A stretch of DNA of 64,000 nucleotides from Acidobacteriaceae bacterium (GCA_025352065.1 JANXUC010000056.1:1-64000); one strand, 5' to 3'; positions 14,977 to 24,830 are shown, numbered from the stretch's first letter. The notes: a model not told the origin generated them from the letters alone. Numbers and translations are program-made.

Positions 14977-17379
14977 CTAGTACGGCCACTTCCAGTTCTT
15001 GATTTCCGGCATATCATCGCCGTGCTCGATTACATATTGCCTGTGGTCGACCAGCCGGTCGCGCAGGAATTGCTGAAAGTGGGCTCCAACACGTTGCAGA
15101 CGAGGAACACGACCGACAACGTCTCCGGCCAAATGGTAACGGTCCATATCGTTCTGAACCGTCATGTCGAATGGAGTGGTAGTGGTACCTTCTTCTTTAT
15201 ATCCGCGGACGTGCAGGTTGTCATGGTTCGTTCTGCGATAAGTGAGGCGGTGAATGAGCCAAGGATAGCCATGATAGGCGAAAATTATGGGCTTGTCGAC
15301 GGTAAAGATCGAGTCAAATGCGTGATCGGAAAGGCCATGAGGATGCTCGCTTGGTGGTTCCAGTGCCAGCAGATCCACAACGTTCACGAAGCGTATCCGA
15401 ATGTCCGGAAAGTGCTGGCGCAGCATGTCGACGGCAGCCAAAGATTCTAATGTAGGAACGTCTCCAGCGCAGGCTATGACGGCATCTGGCTCCGCCCCTT
15501 GGTCCGTGCTGGCCCATCTCCAGATGCCGATGCCAGCGGTGCAGTGACGTATCGCAGATTCCATGTCCAGCCATTGCGGGGAGGGTTGCTTGCCCGCAAC
15601 GATGACGTTCACGTAATTGCGACTGCGGAGGCAATGGTCGCCGACGGATAAAAGCGTATTGGCATCGGGAGGCAAATAAACGCGCACGACGCCCGCTTTT
15701 TTGTTCACGACGTGATCGATAAAGCCTGGATCCTGATGACTGAACCCGTTATGATCCTGGCGCCAGACGTGCGAAGTCAACAAATAATTTAGAGATGCGA
15801 TAGGACGTCGCCACGGAATATGGCGCGTAACTTTGAGCCACTTCGCGTGCTGGTTAAACATGGAATCGACGATGTGGATAAAGGCTTCGTAACAGGAGAA
15901 GAAGCCATGTCGCCCGGTGAGAAGATAGCCTTCCAGCCATCCCTGGCACATGTGCTCGCTCAGCACTTCCATCACGCGTCCGTCCCGCGCAAGGTGTTCG
16001 TCGGTCGGCAGAAGCGGCTCCATCCAGACTTTATTGGTGGATTCGTATAAGGCGTCGAGACGATTGGACGCAGTCTCATCGGGGCCCACTACGCGAAAGT
16101 TTTGTGCTTGTGCATTCAGCTTCATCACGTCGCAAAGAAATTTGCCGAGGATTCGAGTTGCTTCTCCGTCGACGGCTCCAGGCTTCGGAACCTCTATTCC
16201 AAAATCGCGAAAGTCGGGCATGACTAAGTCTTTCAGGAGCAACCCGCCGTTGGCGTGCGGATTGGCTCCCATTCTTCTTGCGCCCCTGGGAGCGAGGTCC
16301 GCGAGCTCGGCAATCAGCTTTCCTTCGGCGTCAAAAAGTTCCTCTGGTCGGTAGCTTCGCATCCATTCTTCCAACTGCCTAAGGTGTTCGGGATGAGTCG
16401 CTATTTCCGATAGCGGAACTTGGTGAGATCGCCAAGTCCCTTCGGCAGGCTTTCCGTCAACCACCTTGGGGCCGGTCCAACCCTTCGGCGTGCGCAAAAT
16501 GATCATTGGCCACAGAGGTCGTTCCATGTCCGCTTGCGAATGCGCTTGATCTCGGATGGCATGAAGTTCGCTGACTGCACTTTCCAATGCGGAAGCCATC
16601 AGAGGATGCATCAACTCTGGCTCGTGGCCTTCCACAAAATACGGCTTGTAGCCGTACCCGGTGAAAAGACTCACCAGTTCGTCGTGCGTCATGCGCCCGA
16701 GAATCGTGGGATTTGCGATCTTGTATCCGTTCAGATGCAGAATGGGCAAAACCGCCCCATCGCGAACCGGATTCAAGAACTTGTTGGAATGCCAGCTTGC
16801 AGCCAGCGGACCCGTCTCCGCCTCTCCGTCGCCTATGACACAACACGCTAACAAATCGGGGTTGTCGAACACCGCTCCATAGGCGTGCGCAAGACTGTAT
16901 CCAAGTTCGCCTCCTTCATGAATCGAGCCGGGAGTTTCTGGGGCGACATGACTGGGAATGCCTCCAGGAAAAGAAAACTGTTTGAAAAGGTGCTTCATTC
17001 CAGCTTCGCTCTGCGGTATGTTTGGATAAAACTCGCTGTAGGTGCCTTCGAGGTATGTGTTGGCGACAAGCCCGGGACCGCCATGCCCGGGACCAGCTAT
17101 ATAGATGACGTTTAAATCGAGTTTCTTGATAAGCCGGTTGACGTGAGCGTAGATGAAGTTGAGTCCCGGGGTGGTACCCCAGTGGCCGAGTAAGCGCGGT
17201 TTTACATGCTCTATCTTTAGGGGCTCTCTCAGAAGAGGATTGTCATACAAATAGATTTGACCGACAGAAAGGTAATTCGCCGCCCGCCAGTATGCATCGA
17301 TGCGGCGAATTTCGTCCGGGGAAAGTGGCGTTGGTTGCAGCGATGTCCTTGGGAGGATGGCTGATTGCGCAGGAATCAT
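14977..17379 (-). CDS. xfp: Xylulose-5-phosphate/fructose-6-phosphate phosphoketolase
   Basis: This thiamine-diphosphate enzyme of about 800 residues cleaves xylulose 5-phosphate or fructose 6-phosphate with phosphate. The products are acetyl phosphate and a triose or tetrose phosphate. Motifs seen include [11 protein letters not shown], the long run [58 protein letters not shown] and [20 protein letters not shown] near the C-terminus. GAGG about 9 bases upstream favours the ATG at 17379; a TTG at 17394 would add five residues. It is the first gene of a two-gene unit with acetate kinase. Confidence 0.97.
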   Translation of the reverse strand: MIPAQSAILPRTSLQPTPLSPDEIRRIDAYWRAANYLSVGQIYLYDNPLLREPLKIEHVKPRLLGHWGTTPGLNFIYAHVNRLIKKLDLNVIYIAGPGHGGPGLVANTYLEGTYSEFYPNIPQSEAGMKHLFKQFSFPGGIPSHVAPETPGSIHEGGELGYSLAHAYGAVFDNPDLLACCVIGDGEAETGPLAASWHSNKFLNPVRDGAVLPILHLNGYKIANPTILGRMTHDELVSLFTGYGYKPYFVEGHEPELMHPLMASALESAVSELHAIRDQAHSQADMERPLWPMIILRTPKGWTGPKVVDGKPAEGTWRSHQVPLSEIATHPEHLRQLEEWMRSYRPEELFDAEGKLIAELADLAPRGARRMGANPHANGGLLLKDLVMPDFRDFGIEVPKPGAVDGEATRILGKFLCDVMKLNAQAQNFRVVGPDETASNRLDALYESTNKVWMEPLLPTDEHLARDGRVMEVLSEHMCQGWLEGYLLTGRHGFFSCYEAFIHIVDSMFNQHAKWLKVTRHIPWRRPIASLNYLLTSHVWRQDHNGFSHQDPGFIDHVVNKKAGVVRVYLPPDANTLLSVGDHCLRSRNYVNVIVAGKQPSPQWLDMESAIRHCTAGIGIWRWASTDQGAEPDAVIACAGDVPTLESLAAVDMLRQHFPDIRIRFVNVVDLLALEPPSEHPHGLSDHAFDSIFTVDKPIIFAYHGYPWLIHRLTYRRTNHDNLHVRGYKEEGTTTTPFDMTVQNDMDRYHLAGDVVGRVPRLQRVGAHFQQFLRDRLVDHRQYVIEHGDDMPEIKNWKWPY

Positions 17380-17475
17380 GGGAACATACCTCAACGAGCA
17401 GTATCAGAATTTGCGCTTGGCAAAACTCCGCCTCAACTCCATCTTAGTCCTGGCAACCAATCCCGAGAAGGCCGT

Positions 17476-17625
17476 TCAGACTGCGCTGCGACGGCCCGTC
17501 ACCAAATTGAAGACTAAAACGATGAGCGCTACAACCAGCAACAAGTGGATCAGACCTCCGCCGATGTGAAGGCTGAAGCCGAGAAGCCACAGAATTCCTA
17601 GAATCACAAAAATTGTCTAAAGCAT
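17476..17625 (-). pseudogene. Lmo0937-family membrane protein with stop at codon 3
   Basis: The frame from the ATG at 17625 reads ML, stop, TIFVILGILWLLGFSLHI, then LLLVVALIVLVFNL and ends at 17476. It is exactly as long as the intact paralog at 4426-4575. Codon 3 is TAG (17617-17619) where the paralog has TGG for Trp, a single-base change. Initiation at the downstream GTG (codon 7) might still give a shortened protein, so inactivation is likely but not certain. Confidence 0.8.
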
Positions 17626-17933
17626 GTTGTTTCTCCATTTTGAAAATTGCGGACATGGCTGAGAAGATTCTGCCCTCTCCTAAATAGGAGAGAGGGGAGC
17701 TTCAGAATGCCGCTCCAAGAATTCTGCTTCCTTTGCTCCCACAATGCTGTGCAGGATTGCTCACATGCAAATATCAAGAGTGAGCAGTTTAGACCAGTTA
17801 TGTTTTGCCTCCGGGGTGATGATGATGGAAGAGGCAGGCAAGCGCTCTGTCTTTTCGGGGGGGACTGCACTAAGTCAGCCTGCCCGACAAATTCTCTTTA
17901 CTTAGTTTTGCAGATATTACAAAGGAACAGATT
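17626..17933. other. Intergenic region, no gene recognised
   Basis: About 300 bases between divergent genes. It must carry the promoter of the SYLF gene, and AAGGAA lies just before that gene's ATG. I see no other coding sequence or repeat here. Confidence 0.4.
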
Positions 17934-18653
17934 ATGAAAAAACTAATGTCAGTGCTGTTAATGGGTTTTATCGGCCTGTTCGGAACGATGGCTTGGGCGG
18001 GCTCAGCACGTCAAGATACCGAAGCGCGTCTACAATCTTCCGTCGATGTCCTCCACTCCATTATGGGTGCCCCGGATAAAGGTATTCCTGAAGAAGTTTT
18101 GACCAGTGCAAAGTGCATTATGGTAGTGCCGAACCTGATCAAGGGCGGCTTCATTTTTGGCGGTAAACACGGACGCGGAATTGCATCATGCCGCACTAGC
18201 GCAGGTAACTGGAGCGCGCCGGCATTTGTCTCCATCGGTGGCGGAAGCTGGGGATTGCAGATCGGCGTGGAAGGCGTTGACTTGGTTGTGCTGGTGATGA
18301 ACGATCAAGGGTTCCAGCATCTTCTGTCCAGTAAATTTGCATTGACGGGCGAAGGATCGGTAGCTGCGGGTCCGGTTGGTCGCCATGCTTCCGCGGGCAC
18401 GGATTGGAAGATGAATACGGAAATGTTGACCTACTCGCGTTCCAAAGGCGTGTTTGCGGGCCTTACGCTGGAAGGCGCAGTTGTGGAACAGGATAACGAC
18501 TCCACGCATGCGATCTACGGCAGGCACATGGAATTTGGGAACATTCTTTCTGGCAAGGCGTCAACCCCGAAGAGCGCATACGCGTTCGTCAAAGCGGTTT
18601 CTGACGCCGGTCAGAAGGCAAAGAGCGCAGAAGTTAAAGAAGACAACAAGTAG
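17934..18653 (+). CDS. Secreted SYLF (Ysc84) lipid-binding-domain protein
   Basis: This 239-residue protein has a signal peptide (LMSVLLMGFIGLFGTMAWAG, residues 4-23) and a full SYLF domain. Motifs are KCIMVVPNLIKGGFIFGGKH, GRGIASCRT, WSAPAFVSIGGGSWGLQIG, DLVVLVMND and TYSRSKGVFAGLTLEGA. SYLF domains bind phosphoinositide-type lipids in eukaryotes; the bacterial role is unsettled and probably envelope-related. It is followed 115 bases later by the Dps gene on the same strand. Confidence 0.92.
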   Translation: MKKLMSVLLMGFIGLFGTMAWAGSARQDTEARLQSSVDVLHSIMGAPDKGIPEEVLTSAKCIMVVPNLIKGGFIFGGKHGRGIASCRTSAGNWSAPAFVSIGGGSWGLQIGVEGVDLVVLVMNDQGFQHLLSSKFALTGEGSVAAGPVGRHASAGTDWKMNTEMLTYSRSKGVFAGLTLEGAVVEQDNDSTHAIYGRHMEFGNILSGKASTPKSAYAFVKAVSDAGQKAKSAEVKEDNK

Positions 18654-18768
18654 TATTGTCGGCAATTCCGCTGGCTGGGACCATGTGGTGGTCTTGGCCA
18701 GTTCTGCCGTCACAGACAATTGCGAACGCATCAATCCAATCAGACATTAGAAGAGAAAGGCGACAATC

Positions 18769-19374
18769 ATGGCAAAGACTACAAATATTCTAGAAGCTAC
18801 CAAGAAACGTGTGACAGCTCAACCCCGGCTCCATCAAAAAGCAGCTGAAATTCAACGCTACGGCACCGTAACGCCGATGTTGCCACTTGATCTGGAAGAG
18901 CCCGTGCGGCTCGAAATGACGGAGCATCTCAATCAAGTTGTTGCGGATACGATGACACTGCGCGATCTTTATAAGAAATCGCACTGGCAGGTTGCGGGCC
19001 CGACCTTTTATCAACTCCATCTGCTTTTCGATAAACACTATGGCGAACAAGCGAACTTGGTAGATGCGATTGCCGAACGGATTCAGCTTCTGGGTGGAAT
19101 CAGTATCGCGATGGCGGCAGACGTGGCCGAAACTACGCACATCCAGCGGCCACCACGCGGACGCGAAGAAGTACCGGTTCAGATCTCCCGCTTGGTGGAT
19201 GCTCACCAGATCATTGTTTCCGAAGTACGCACGATGGCACCCCGGGCGACTAAACTTGGGGATGACGGAACGGCCGACCTGCTAATCAGTGAAGTGCTGC
19301 GCACCAATGAGCTCCAGATATGGTTCTTGAGTGAGCACTTGGTCGACATGCCTTTAATACACGCAATTGGATAG
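18769..19374 (+). CDS. dps: Dps-family ferritin-like protein
   Basis: This 201-residue protein belongs to the Dps family, which oxidises and stores iron in a dodecameric shell and protects DNA from peroxide damage. Ferroxidase residues are seen in LYKKSHWQVAGPTFYQLHLL (His72) and FDKHYGEQ (Asp88), followed by ANLVDAIAERIQLLGG. It is longer than the usual about 165 residues because of an N-terminal extension of about 35 residues, rich in Lys and Arg (EATKKRVTAQPRLHQKA), that could bind DNA. A small basic protein follows 15 bases later, then a terminator. Confidence 0.92.
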   Translation: MAKTTNILEATKKRVTAQPRLHQKAAEIQRYGTVTPMLPLDLEEPVRLEMTEHLNQVVADTMTLRDLYKKSHWQVAGPTFYQLHLLFDKHYGEQANLVDAIAERIQLLGGISIAMAADVAETTHIQRPPRGREEVPVQISRLVDAHQIIVSEVRTMAPRATKLGDDGTADLLISEVLRTNELQIWFLSEHLVDMPLIHAIG

Positions 19375-19389
19375 CGAAAGGAACGCAAC

Positions 19390-19551
19390 ATGCCAGATAC
19401 AGGCGGAAGACGAGAAATTCAGCGCTTTGTAAATGCGAAGGAAGCAGAAACGGTGAAGGAATCGAAGAAGCTGGAGTCGCAAACAAAACAAAAGTCAGCG
19501 AAGACGGATGTGAGCAGTAAAGCCCGGATTGCTAAATCGAAAAAGAGCTGA
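19390..19551 (+). CDS. Small Lys/Ser-rich basic protein downstream of dps
   Basis: This 53-residue protein is very polar and basic (FVNAKEAETVKESKKLE, then SKARIAKSKKS). No family is recognised and it is probably disordered. Support for the gene is AAGGAA before the ATG, close spacing to dps and a strong terminator right after its stop. A nucleic-acid or Dps-related role is only a guess from charge and position. Confidence 0.65.
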   Translation: MPDTGGRREIQRFVNAKEAETVKESKKLESQTKQKSAKTDVSSKARIAKSKKS

Positions 19552-19594
19552 ACACTTGGCAATCGCGTCTTGGTCGATTGCCAGGTGTTTTTGG
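19552..19594 (+). terminator. Rho-independent terminator of the SYLF-dps unit
   Basis: ACACTTGGCAATCG pairs with CGATTGCCAGGTGT, 14 bases per arm with one G-T pair, and is followed by TTTTT. It begins at the stop codon of the small basic gene. Confidence 0.92.
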
Positions 19595-19605
19595 GGCTGT
19601 CATCT

Positions 19606-20710
19606 ATAGATCGACGTAACTTTCTTGCTGGCGGCGGAAAAACGGCGGTGGCGGCTTCCGTAGCTTTACGAACTTGGCCGTTTAACGATCCTAAACCGGG
19701 GAATACTCAGCCCTCAGAAGCAAAGTTGCTGACAGAGCTGGGGCCCACAGATGTGGAGATCCGGGCTCATCCACGCGTGCACCCAGCGGACATAACACGC
19801 AGCCGTGGACAACCCGTGTTCTTGATAAGGAGCACTGGATTATTGGCATTGACGAGCTCCGGCGTTTACCGGCGGTTGATCCCATGGCCCGCGAGACGAT
19901 TCTCTCGCTCGGAGCTTCCTGGAAAATCTTGAGGTTGCTGCAAGGCACTACGGTTATGCAGTGGAATACAACGTCATCGCACATTCGCTGGCAGAGGCCG
20001 ATGTGATTAATTTTCGGCTCCATGCAGTCAACGCAGTGGCACAGCCGCTAGATCAAATTCACCTACGGAGAACGGTTCGAAACGGATATCTCGCCAGCGA
20101 GATCCGAACTGCCGATATTGCTTCCATCCTGAACCCCCATGAGCCATTCCACTATTCCCCGAAAGGCTCCGCTGGCGCGAAGTATCTCGTAGAAGGAACG
20201 GTCGAAGCAAATCGCCAGCAGGCATACCGCGATCCGGCCGAGGAAGAACTCGCCAATTGGATTCGCTGGTCGGCAGCCGATGCCGCGAAGCGCAGGAATG
20301 GCCTGACGCGCGCGGGCATGGAAATTGAGGGATTGGCTGGATGGTACGTGAGCCATTTTTATGATCGTGCCAACGTGTTGTCGAAATCTTTCCGTGAAAC
20401 AAACGTGAAGCAAGTGATCGAACGGGTTCATCAGGGCGCTGGATGGCTGGTAGTTTCCAGCAAAGAAGGCAGTATCTCGATGCTGATAGAAACCTGGAGG
20501 CTATTTCAGCGAATGTGGCTGCAATTGCGGGACAAGAAAATTGCGATCCATCCGATGACGCAAATGCTGAAGGAGACTCTCTGGCGCGAACAGGTAGCCA
20601 AGAATTTGGGCGTTGACGGCGTGCCGCAGTTCATTCTGCGAATTGGAAATATCAGCTCTTATCCAAATCCGGCAAGTTTACGGATGCCTCCCAGTTGGAT
20701 TGTGCAGTAG
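19606..20710 (+). pseudogene. Frameshifted Acg-family FMN-binding oxidoreductase
   Basis: Three frames read in succession make one protein of the Acg type (nitroreductase-like, FMN-binding). Frame one gives a twin-arginine-like start (SIDRRNFLAGGGKTAVAASV). Frame two, from about 19770, gives PSGHNTQPWTTRVLDKEHWI and LPAVDPMARETILSLGA. Frame three, from about 19915, gives FLENLEVAARHYGYAVEYNV and then about 250 intact residues including AGMEIEGLAGWYVSHFYDR. Each step equals loss of one base. The C-terminal part alone (19961-20710) is an open frame but lacks the GHNTQPW flavin-site motif. The exact original start is unclear. Confidence 0.8.
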
Positions 20711-20769
20711 AAAGCCCTTAGTCAAACCGACCAGGCCGCCGCTGGCCCTCCGGAGCGGGAACGAAAGAA

Positions 20770-20799
20770 AGGAGCTCCAAGTATGGAGGCTCCTCTTTT
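20770..20799 (+). terminator. Terminator between convergent genes
   Basis: AGGAGCTCCA (20770-20779) pairs with TGGAGGCTCCT (20784-20794) with one bulged base, followed by CTTTT. The upstream AAAGAA run could give a weaker T run for the minus-strand gene ending at 20815. Confidence 0.75.
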
Positions 20800-20814
20800 A
20801 GGGGGGAAGACAAG

Positions 20815-21063
20815 CTAACTGGCCTTGCGGTGCAGATCGGTCTCAGTCTTAGCCGTTGCGGTCGCTTGCCAAGTCTTTTTCCATTCCTCGACCTGTTTGT
20901 GCGCTTCTTCTATGGCAATGCCGTAGCGCTCTTGAACCTTGCCAACCAGGCGCTCAACACTTCCTTCAATGACTTTCAAATCATCGTCCGTCAGTTTGCC
21001 CCATTTTTCTTTAACACTACCTACCATTTGATGCCAGTTGCCTTCGATGCGATCACTGTTCAT
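20815..21063 (-). CDS. CsbD-family stress protein, second copy
   Basis: This 82-residue CsbD protein has MNSDRIEGNWHQMVGSVKEK and KLTDDDLKVIEGSVERLVGK. Its C-terminal tail is Ala/Thr-rich, unlike the copy at 3261-3503. GGAG about 10 bases before the ATG at 21063 supports this start over a frame beginning 10 codons earlier. Confidence 0.9.
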   Translation of the reverse strand: MNSDRIEGNWHQMVGSVKEKWGKLTDDDLKVIEGSVERLVGKVQERYGIAIEEAHKQVEEWKKTWQATATAKTETDLHRKAS

Positions 21064-21165
21064 GGTGATGATCTCCTGTAACGAATGATTCACTACTCGC
21101 TAGGTTGAATATATGTGGGAGAGACCGTAGGTGACTGTTCAGAATCGCTCACATTGCACGACTAT

Positions 21166-22533
21166 CTAAGGCAGTACATTTTCAAACGTCGGGTTGGAAT
21201 GGCGCAGCGGGAGACTCATCTCTCGACCCATCGCGACTGGTTTGGTCAGCGGAGTCGCTTTCAACTGGTCCAAATGCTTGAGCACGTCCTGCCAGTCATC
21301 CTTCTCCCGCTTGGTATGGAACGCTGCAGCAAGGTCAGAATAGAAACGCAGAATGTCTTCTCGCAAAGCAGGTGTCGTCTGCTCAAACTTCCTATCCGCT
21401 AGTTGGGAGAGGAGCTTGGCGTAAGAGTCGTCGGTAAGCGAATATTCTGCTGCCATCGTCGGTTTTCCAGTGTCAAAATCGCAATTTGGAAGCACCAGGG
21501 AGTTGGCACGCACTTCTTCGAGAAAGGCCCGATACTGATCCACGGTTGTATTGAAGCTCTTGAAATACATGTCTTCGGTTTGGGGCGTGGGATTGTTGAA
21601 CGCCAAGCTTTTAAAGGGGCCGATCTTCGGCACAAATCGAAGGAGTGCAGCCAGGACGCGTGTCCCAAATCCGGGTTTGCTGTAATCCTTCCCCCACTCT
21701 TTTTCGTAGTTGGCGCGAGAAAGACGGTACAAGAACTTTTTCTTCGCGAAATCGGGTGTTTCACGCATCGTGTCTTTCTTGTGGATTTGTAACGCTACTT
21801 GGGTCATCTTCGGAATGAGCCGACTGACCGAGAAGCGATAAGTGCTCACCGCAAGATCCTCGTGCGTAAGCACATCTTTTAGATCTAATCCGTAGACCAC
21901 GGGAAATGCTCTTTCCAATAACAGCTTGGAGACTTTAAAGCCGATAAAATCATGGTATTGCTGAGGCGCGTAACGCTTCTTTGCAACCTGGGTCATGTCG
22001 AACCCAAATTCCGTTTTCAGATGCGCTGCTTTGTCTTGAGCGTAGCGCACAGAGTCACCAAACTTTGCGCGCAGCTTTGGATACTCAATGGCGACCGCTT
22101 GGTTGATTGCAGGATGACCGGTAATGTCCGAGGCATAGTGCGAAAGAGCACCCAGCGCGAAGGCATACTCGTTTACATCCTGGCTTTCGAGCAAAAGCTC
22201 TTTCACAAAGTCCCCGCTGCGGACGTAGTGCACCAATTCGCTGAATTCGACGCTACCAAACGGATAGTAGCCCAGATCCTGGATTACAGCACCGCCATAA
22301 GCGTAGGCGTGCGCTTCCTTGATCTGGTCTTCGGTCAATCCCGGGTAGCGTTGCAGCAGGAGAGGGCGAATCTCGTCCGCCCAAAGGAGATCAACAATTT
22401 CTTCGTGAGTCAGAACGGAATATGCGGGCGAGCCAGTGCTGCACATGAGCACGACAAGAAAAAGCGCAGCTGCGCGTGTTATGAGCAGGCGCCAACTCGC
22501 GAGGATGGTGACCGGCGACCGAGCGGAGGACAT
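21166..22533 (-). CDS. Secreted zinc-dependent phospholipase C-like protein
   Basis: From the ATG at 22533 the product has 455 residues and a signal peptide (ITRAAALFLVVLMCSTGSPA). The first third carries motifs of the zinc-dependent phospholipase C fold: SVLTHEEIVDLLW, HAYAYGGAVIQDLGYYPFG, FALGALSHYASDITGHPAIN, whose His and Asp residues would bind zinc. The remaining two thirds are helical and unassigned. The substrate is not known; S1/P1-type nucleases share the fold. The start follows the DUF3309 stop codon by four bases, so the two genes are coupled. Confidence 0.8.
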   Translation of the reverse strand: MSSARSPVTILASWRLLITRAAALFLVVLMCSTGSPAYSVLTHEEIVDLLWADEIRPLLLQRYPGLTEDQIKEAHAYAYGGAVIQDLGYYPFGSVEFSELVHYVRSGDFVKELLLESQDVNEYAFALGALSHYASDITGHPAINQAVAIEYPKLRAKFGDSVRYAQDKAAHLKTEFGFDMTQVAKKRYAPQQYHDFIGFKVSKLLLERAFPVVYGLDLKDVLTHEDLAVSTYRFSVSRLIPKMTQVALQIHKKDTMRETPDFAKKKFLYRLSRANYEKEWGKDYSKPGFGTRVLAALLRFVPKIGPFKSLAFNNPTPQTEDMYFKSFNTTVDQYRAFLEEVRANSLVLPNCDFDTGKPTMAAEYSLTDDSYAKLLSQLADRKFEQTTPALREDILRFYSDLAAAFHTKREKDDWQDVLKHLDQLKATPLTKPVAMGREMSLPLRHSNPTFENVLP

Positions 22534-22537
22534 TGTT

Positions 22538-22693
22538 TCAAATCCGACCGAGAACAATCAGAATGACAACGACGAGAATTACAAGCCCAGCTCCGCCGCT
22601 TGGAAAATAACCCCAGTCGCGGCTATGCGACCATCGCGGTAGCGCACCAACGAGCATCAAGATCAAGACCACCAGCAAGATTGTTCCAAGCAT
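22538..22693 (-). CDS. DUF3309-family small membrane protein
   Basis: This 51-residue protein has MLGTILLVVLILMLVGALP, the conserved polar loop WSHSRDWGYFPSGG, and a second helix ending LIVLGRI. This matches the DUF3309 family closely. Function is unknown; such proteins often appear in stress-induced gene sets. It sits immediately ahead of the phospholipase C-like gene. Confidence 0.9.
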   Translation of the reverse strand: MLGTILLVVLILMLVGALPRWSHSRDWGYFPSGGAGLVILVVVILIVLGRI

Positions 22694-22789
22694 GTTGAGC
22701 TCCTTTTTTCATTTCTGCCGTCTGTTCGCCGAGACGGCAACCCTCTTGTGGGAGGATTGCCGCTGGCTATAAACATCGTTATCAATCAA

Positions 22790-24097
22790 CTAGGGGTTTT
22801 CCCCACCGCCACCACCGTTGGGCTTCGGCTCATTGCGATTGGGCTGCGGATGGTCTTGCTGCTTCTGCTGCTGCTGCTGCTGCTTTGTCTGCCTCTGTTC
22901 AACATGCTGGGTTTGCTGCTGGTGCCTCTGTTCGAGCTGCTGAGTCTGCTGCTGATGCTTCTGCTCGACTTGCTGGGTCTGTTGCTGACGCCTCTGCTCC
23001 ACCTGCTGATTTCTTGCCTGACTGGCGTTTTGTTGCGCCTGTCTCTGGTGCTCCTGATCCTGCTTTTGCTGGAGTCTCTCATGGTCCCGGTTTTGCTGTG
23101 TGGAGAGCTTTTGCTGCTGTTGCTGGTATTTCTGGTCCAGTTTTGGATTTCCCGTGTCCTGAGCAGCCGAGGGGGCATGCGGCTGAATCTCTTTCGCGTG
23201 CGTTGCGGCAGGCGGGCGAGGAACGTTGTTCTCTGGTCGCGCAGCCTGAGGACTAGCTGGTGACTGTTCCGCCGCATGATTGGCTCCGGGGGGACGAGGA
23301 ACATTGTTCTGCGGTCGTGCGGCTGACGCATTGGCTGGTGACTTTTCCGCGGTGCGATTGGACGGAGGATGATACGGCGCCCCGGCTTCTTTGGCGGGTA
23401 CTGCGCCTCCGCGAAAGTCTCCCGGCTTGGCGGTTGCGGCTACGGGCGGTTTTCCCTGGTTGGCAGCGGACCTGAGTTCGGGGTTGGCGTGAGCTGTTTG
23501 TTCATGCTGCCTCTGAGCAGCGACCGGTTGGATATGTCGCCCATTTCCTGCATTCTCTTCTTGGTGGGTTGGGCGCGCTTCGATCCCGCCGTTTCCGCCG
23601 TTGTAACTCACATGATTGTTAGAGTTGTTATTGATGACGGTCGTGTTATAGGTGTTGTGAATATTCGTGACGTTTACGTTGTTCACCTCACGGTTATAGA
23701 AGAAGCGGTCATGTTCCCATCTTCCGCCTTCGTAGCCTCGACCGAAATAGCCATAGCCGTAGTCGATTCCGCCATAGAAGCCGATTTCGGAACCCCAATA
23801 GCCCTCGTGAAACAAGAATCCGTTGCCGCCCCAACCCCAATACGGTGGGGTCCAGAGGTAACCGACTTCCGGTGCTTCAATCCAGGTTCCGGGGACCCAG
23901 TAATAATCGTCTTCGCCGTAAGCCCAATAGCCGGGCGTCCATAGGTAGCCGTCGCCGGGACAGAACGGCTGCTCATAAATTGGTAGTGCGGGCGGACCGA
24001 AGGAAACCGAAATACCGATTTGCCCAAAAGATGCTGTCGAAACCACGACCAACACCAGTGCGAACAACATAGAACGGAGGGACGGGATGATGCGCAT
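22790..24097 (-). CDS. Secreted YXWGXW-repeat protein with Gln-rich tail
   Basis: This 435-residue protein begins with a signal peptide (MLFALVLVVVSTASFGQ) and then YXWGXW-type repeats: GYLWTPGYWAYGEDDYYWVP, GYLWTPPYWGWGG and FLFHEGYWG. Next come an Asn-rich stretch, a Pro/Ala region with a near-duplicate block (NNVPRPPGANHAAEQSPA and NNVPRPPAATHA), and a tail of repeated VEQxxQQQTQQ units. It is likely exported to the envelope; function is unknown. AAGGAG precedes the ATG. It lies in a same-strand run with the next two secreted proteins. Confidence 0.85.
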   Translation of the reverse strand: MRIIPSLRSMLFALVLVVVSTASFGQIGISVSFGPPALPIYEQPFCPGDGYLWTPGYWAYGEDDYYWVPGTWIEAPEVGYLWTPPYWGWGGNGFLFHEGYWGSEIGFYGGIDYGYGYFGRGYEGGRWEHDRFFYNREVNNVNVTNIHNTYNTTVINNNSNNHVSYNGGNGGIEARPTHQEENAGNGRHIQPVAAQRQHEQTAHANPELRSAANQGKPPVAATAKPGDFRGGAVPAKEAGAPYHPPSNRTAEKSPANASAARPQNNVPRPPGANHAAEQSPASPQAARPENNVPRPPAATHAKEIQPHAPSAAQDTGNPKLDQKYQQQQQKLSTQQNRDHERLQQKQDQEHQRQAQQNASQARNQQVEQRRQQQTQQVEQKHQQQTQQLEQRHQQQTQHVEQRQTKQQQQQQKQQDHPQPNRNEPKPNGGGGGENP

Positions 24098-24155
24098 TTG
24101 TTCTCCTTATCGCCTATCTCTTATTGCCTAATCTCTGAGTACCTGTCTCGAACTG

Positions 24156-24809
24156 CTACAGCGAAATGTTGATCGCAATTGCGACTCTGGGATACCCGCG
24201 GTTGTACAAGTAATAGCCGTCGTCTACATAGTTGATGTAGACATCATCGGTGTCATACCAGTTGCTGGCCCAGTATTCCGGCCATGGATCGACTGGGCTG
24301 AACCAGTAACCGCGATACTGAAAGCGCGGGTATCCGTTTGTGACAAGGTAGGGGAGTCCATAAATACGGAATCCATGGCGGGGCCCGAAATAGCCGCGGA
24401 AGTGATCGTCGGGAATACGGTATCCGTCGTAGCCGCCACGCTGCTGCCAAGTACGATGTTCTGTTCTCCAGCTTTGAGCGCGATGCTGCCGCCAGGCTGA
24501 TTGCACGATTCGGCGCCCTTCCGGACGGCGCGCCGCATGGTCATTGCCGCGCTGGCGTGGGACGCGCTGCTGCTGAGCGCGTTGCGGTTGCGGACGCTCT
24601 TGATTGACCTGCCGGGATCGTGTGTCTTCCCGCTGACCGCGCTGCTCCTGCCGCTGCGGTTCTGATACGCGATGCTGTTCCCCCTCCGCGGGCTTGCCTT
24701 GCTGCTCGTGGTCACCGCCCTGCTCGTGTCGATCCTGTGCATAGGCGGAAGTGCCGATCCCAAGAAGCAAAGCCAGCGTCGCGGTACTGAAGAATCCAAA
24801 CGGTTTCAT
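24156..24809 (-). CDS. Secreted Gln/Arg-rich protein with conserved C-terminal domain
   Basis: The 217-residue product has a signal peptide (ATLALLLGIGTSAYAQ), a Gln/Arg/Glu-rich middle (residues 26-110) and an aromatic C-terminal domain. That domain shows IPDDHFRGYFGPRHGFRI, FQYRGYWFSPVDPWPEYW and YVDDGYYLYNRGYP. This C-terminal domain occurs in many acidobacterial secreted proteins; no activity is known. It lies 21 bases downstream of the OmpA-type gene and is probably part of its transcript. The intact domain layout is similar in style to the broken gene at 10875-11845, but they are not copies of each other. Confidence 0.75.
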   Translation of the reverse strand: MKPFGFFSTATLALLLGIGTSAYAQDRHEQGGDHEQQGKPAEGEQHRVSEPQRQEQRGQREDTRSRQVNQERPQPQRAQQQRVPRQRGNDHAARRPEGRRIVQSAWRQHRAQSWRTEHRTWQQRGGYDGYRIPDDHFRGYFGPRHGFRIYGLPYLVTNGYPRFQYRGYWFSPVDPWPEYWASNWYDTDDVYINYVDDGYYLYNRGYPRVAIAINISL

Positions 24810-24830
24810 AAGTGCCTCGATTCCCGACCC

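Noticed and set aside
10875-17625. Stop-codon recoding (TAG as an amino acid)
   Set aside because: Many intact genes in the window end in TAG at family-appropriate lengths, so TAG is a normal stop here.
22748-23263. Leu-rich plus-strand frame resembling a membrane protein
   Set aside because: It is the complement of the Gln-rich tail of the YXWGXW protein.
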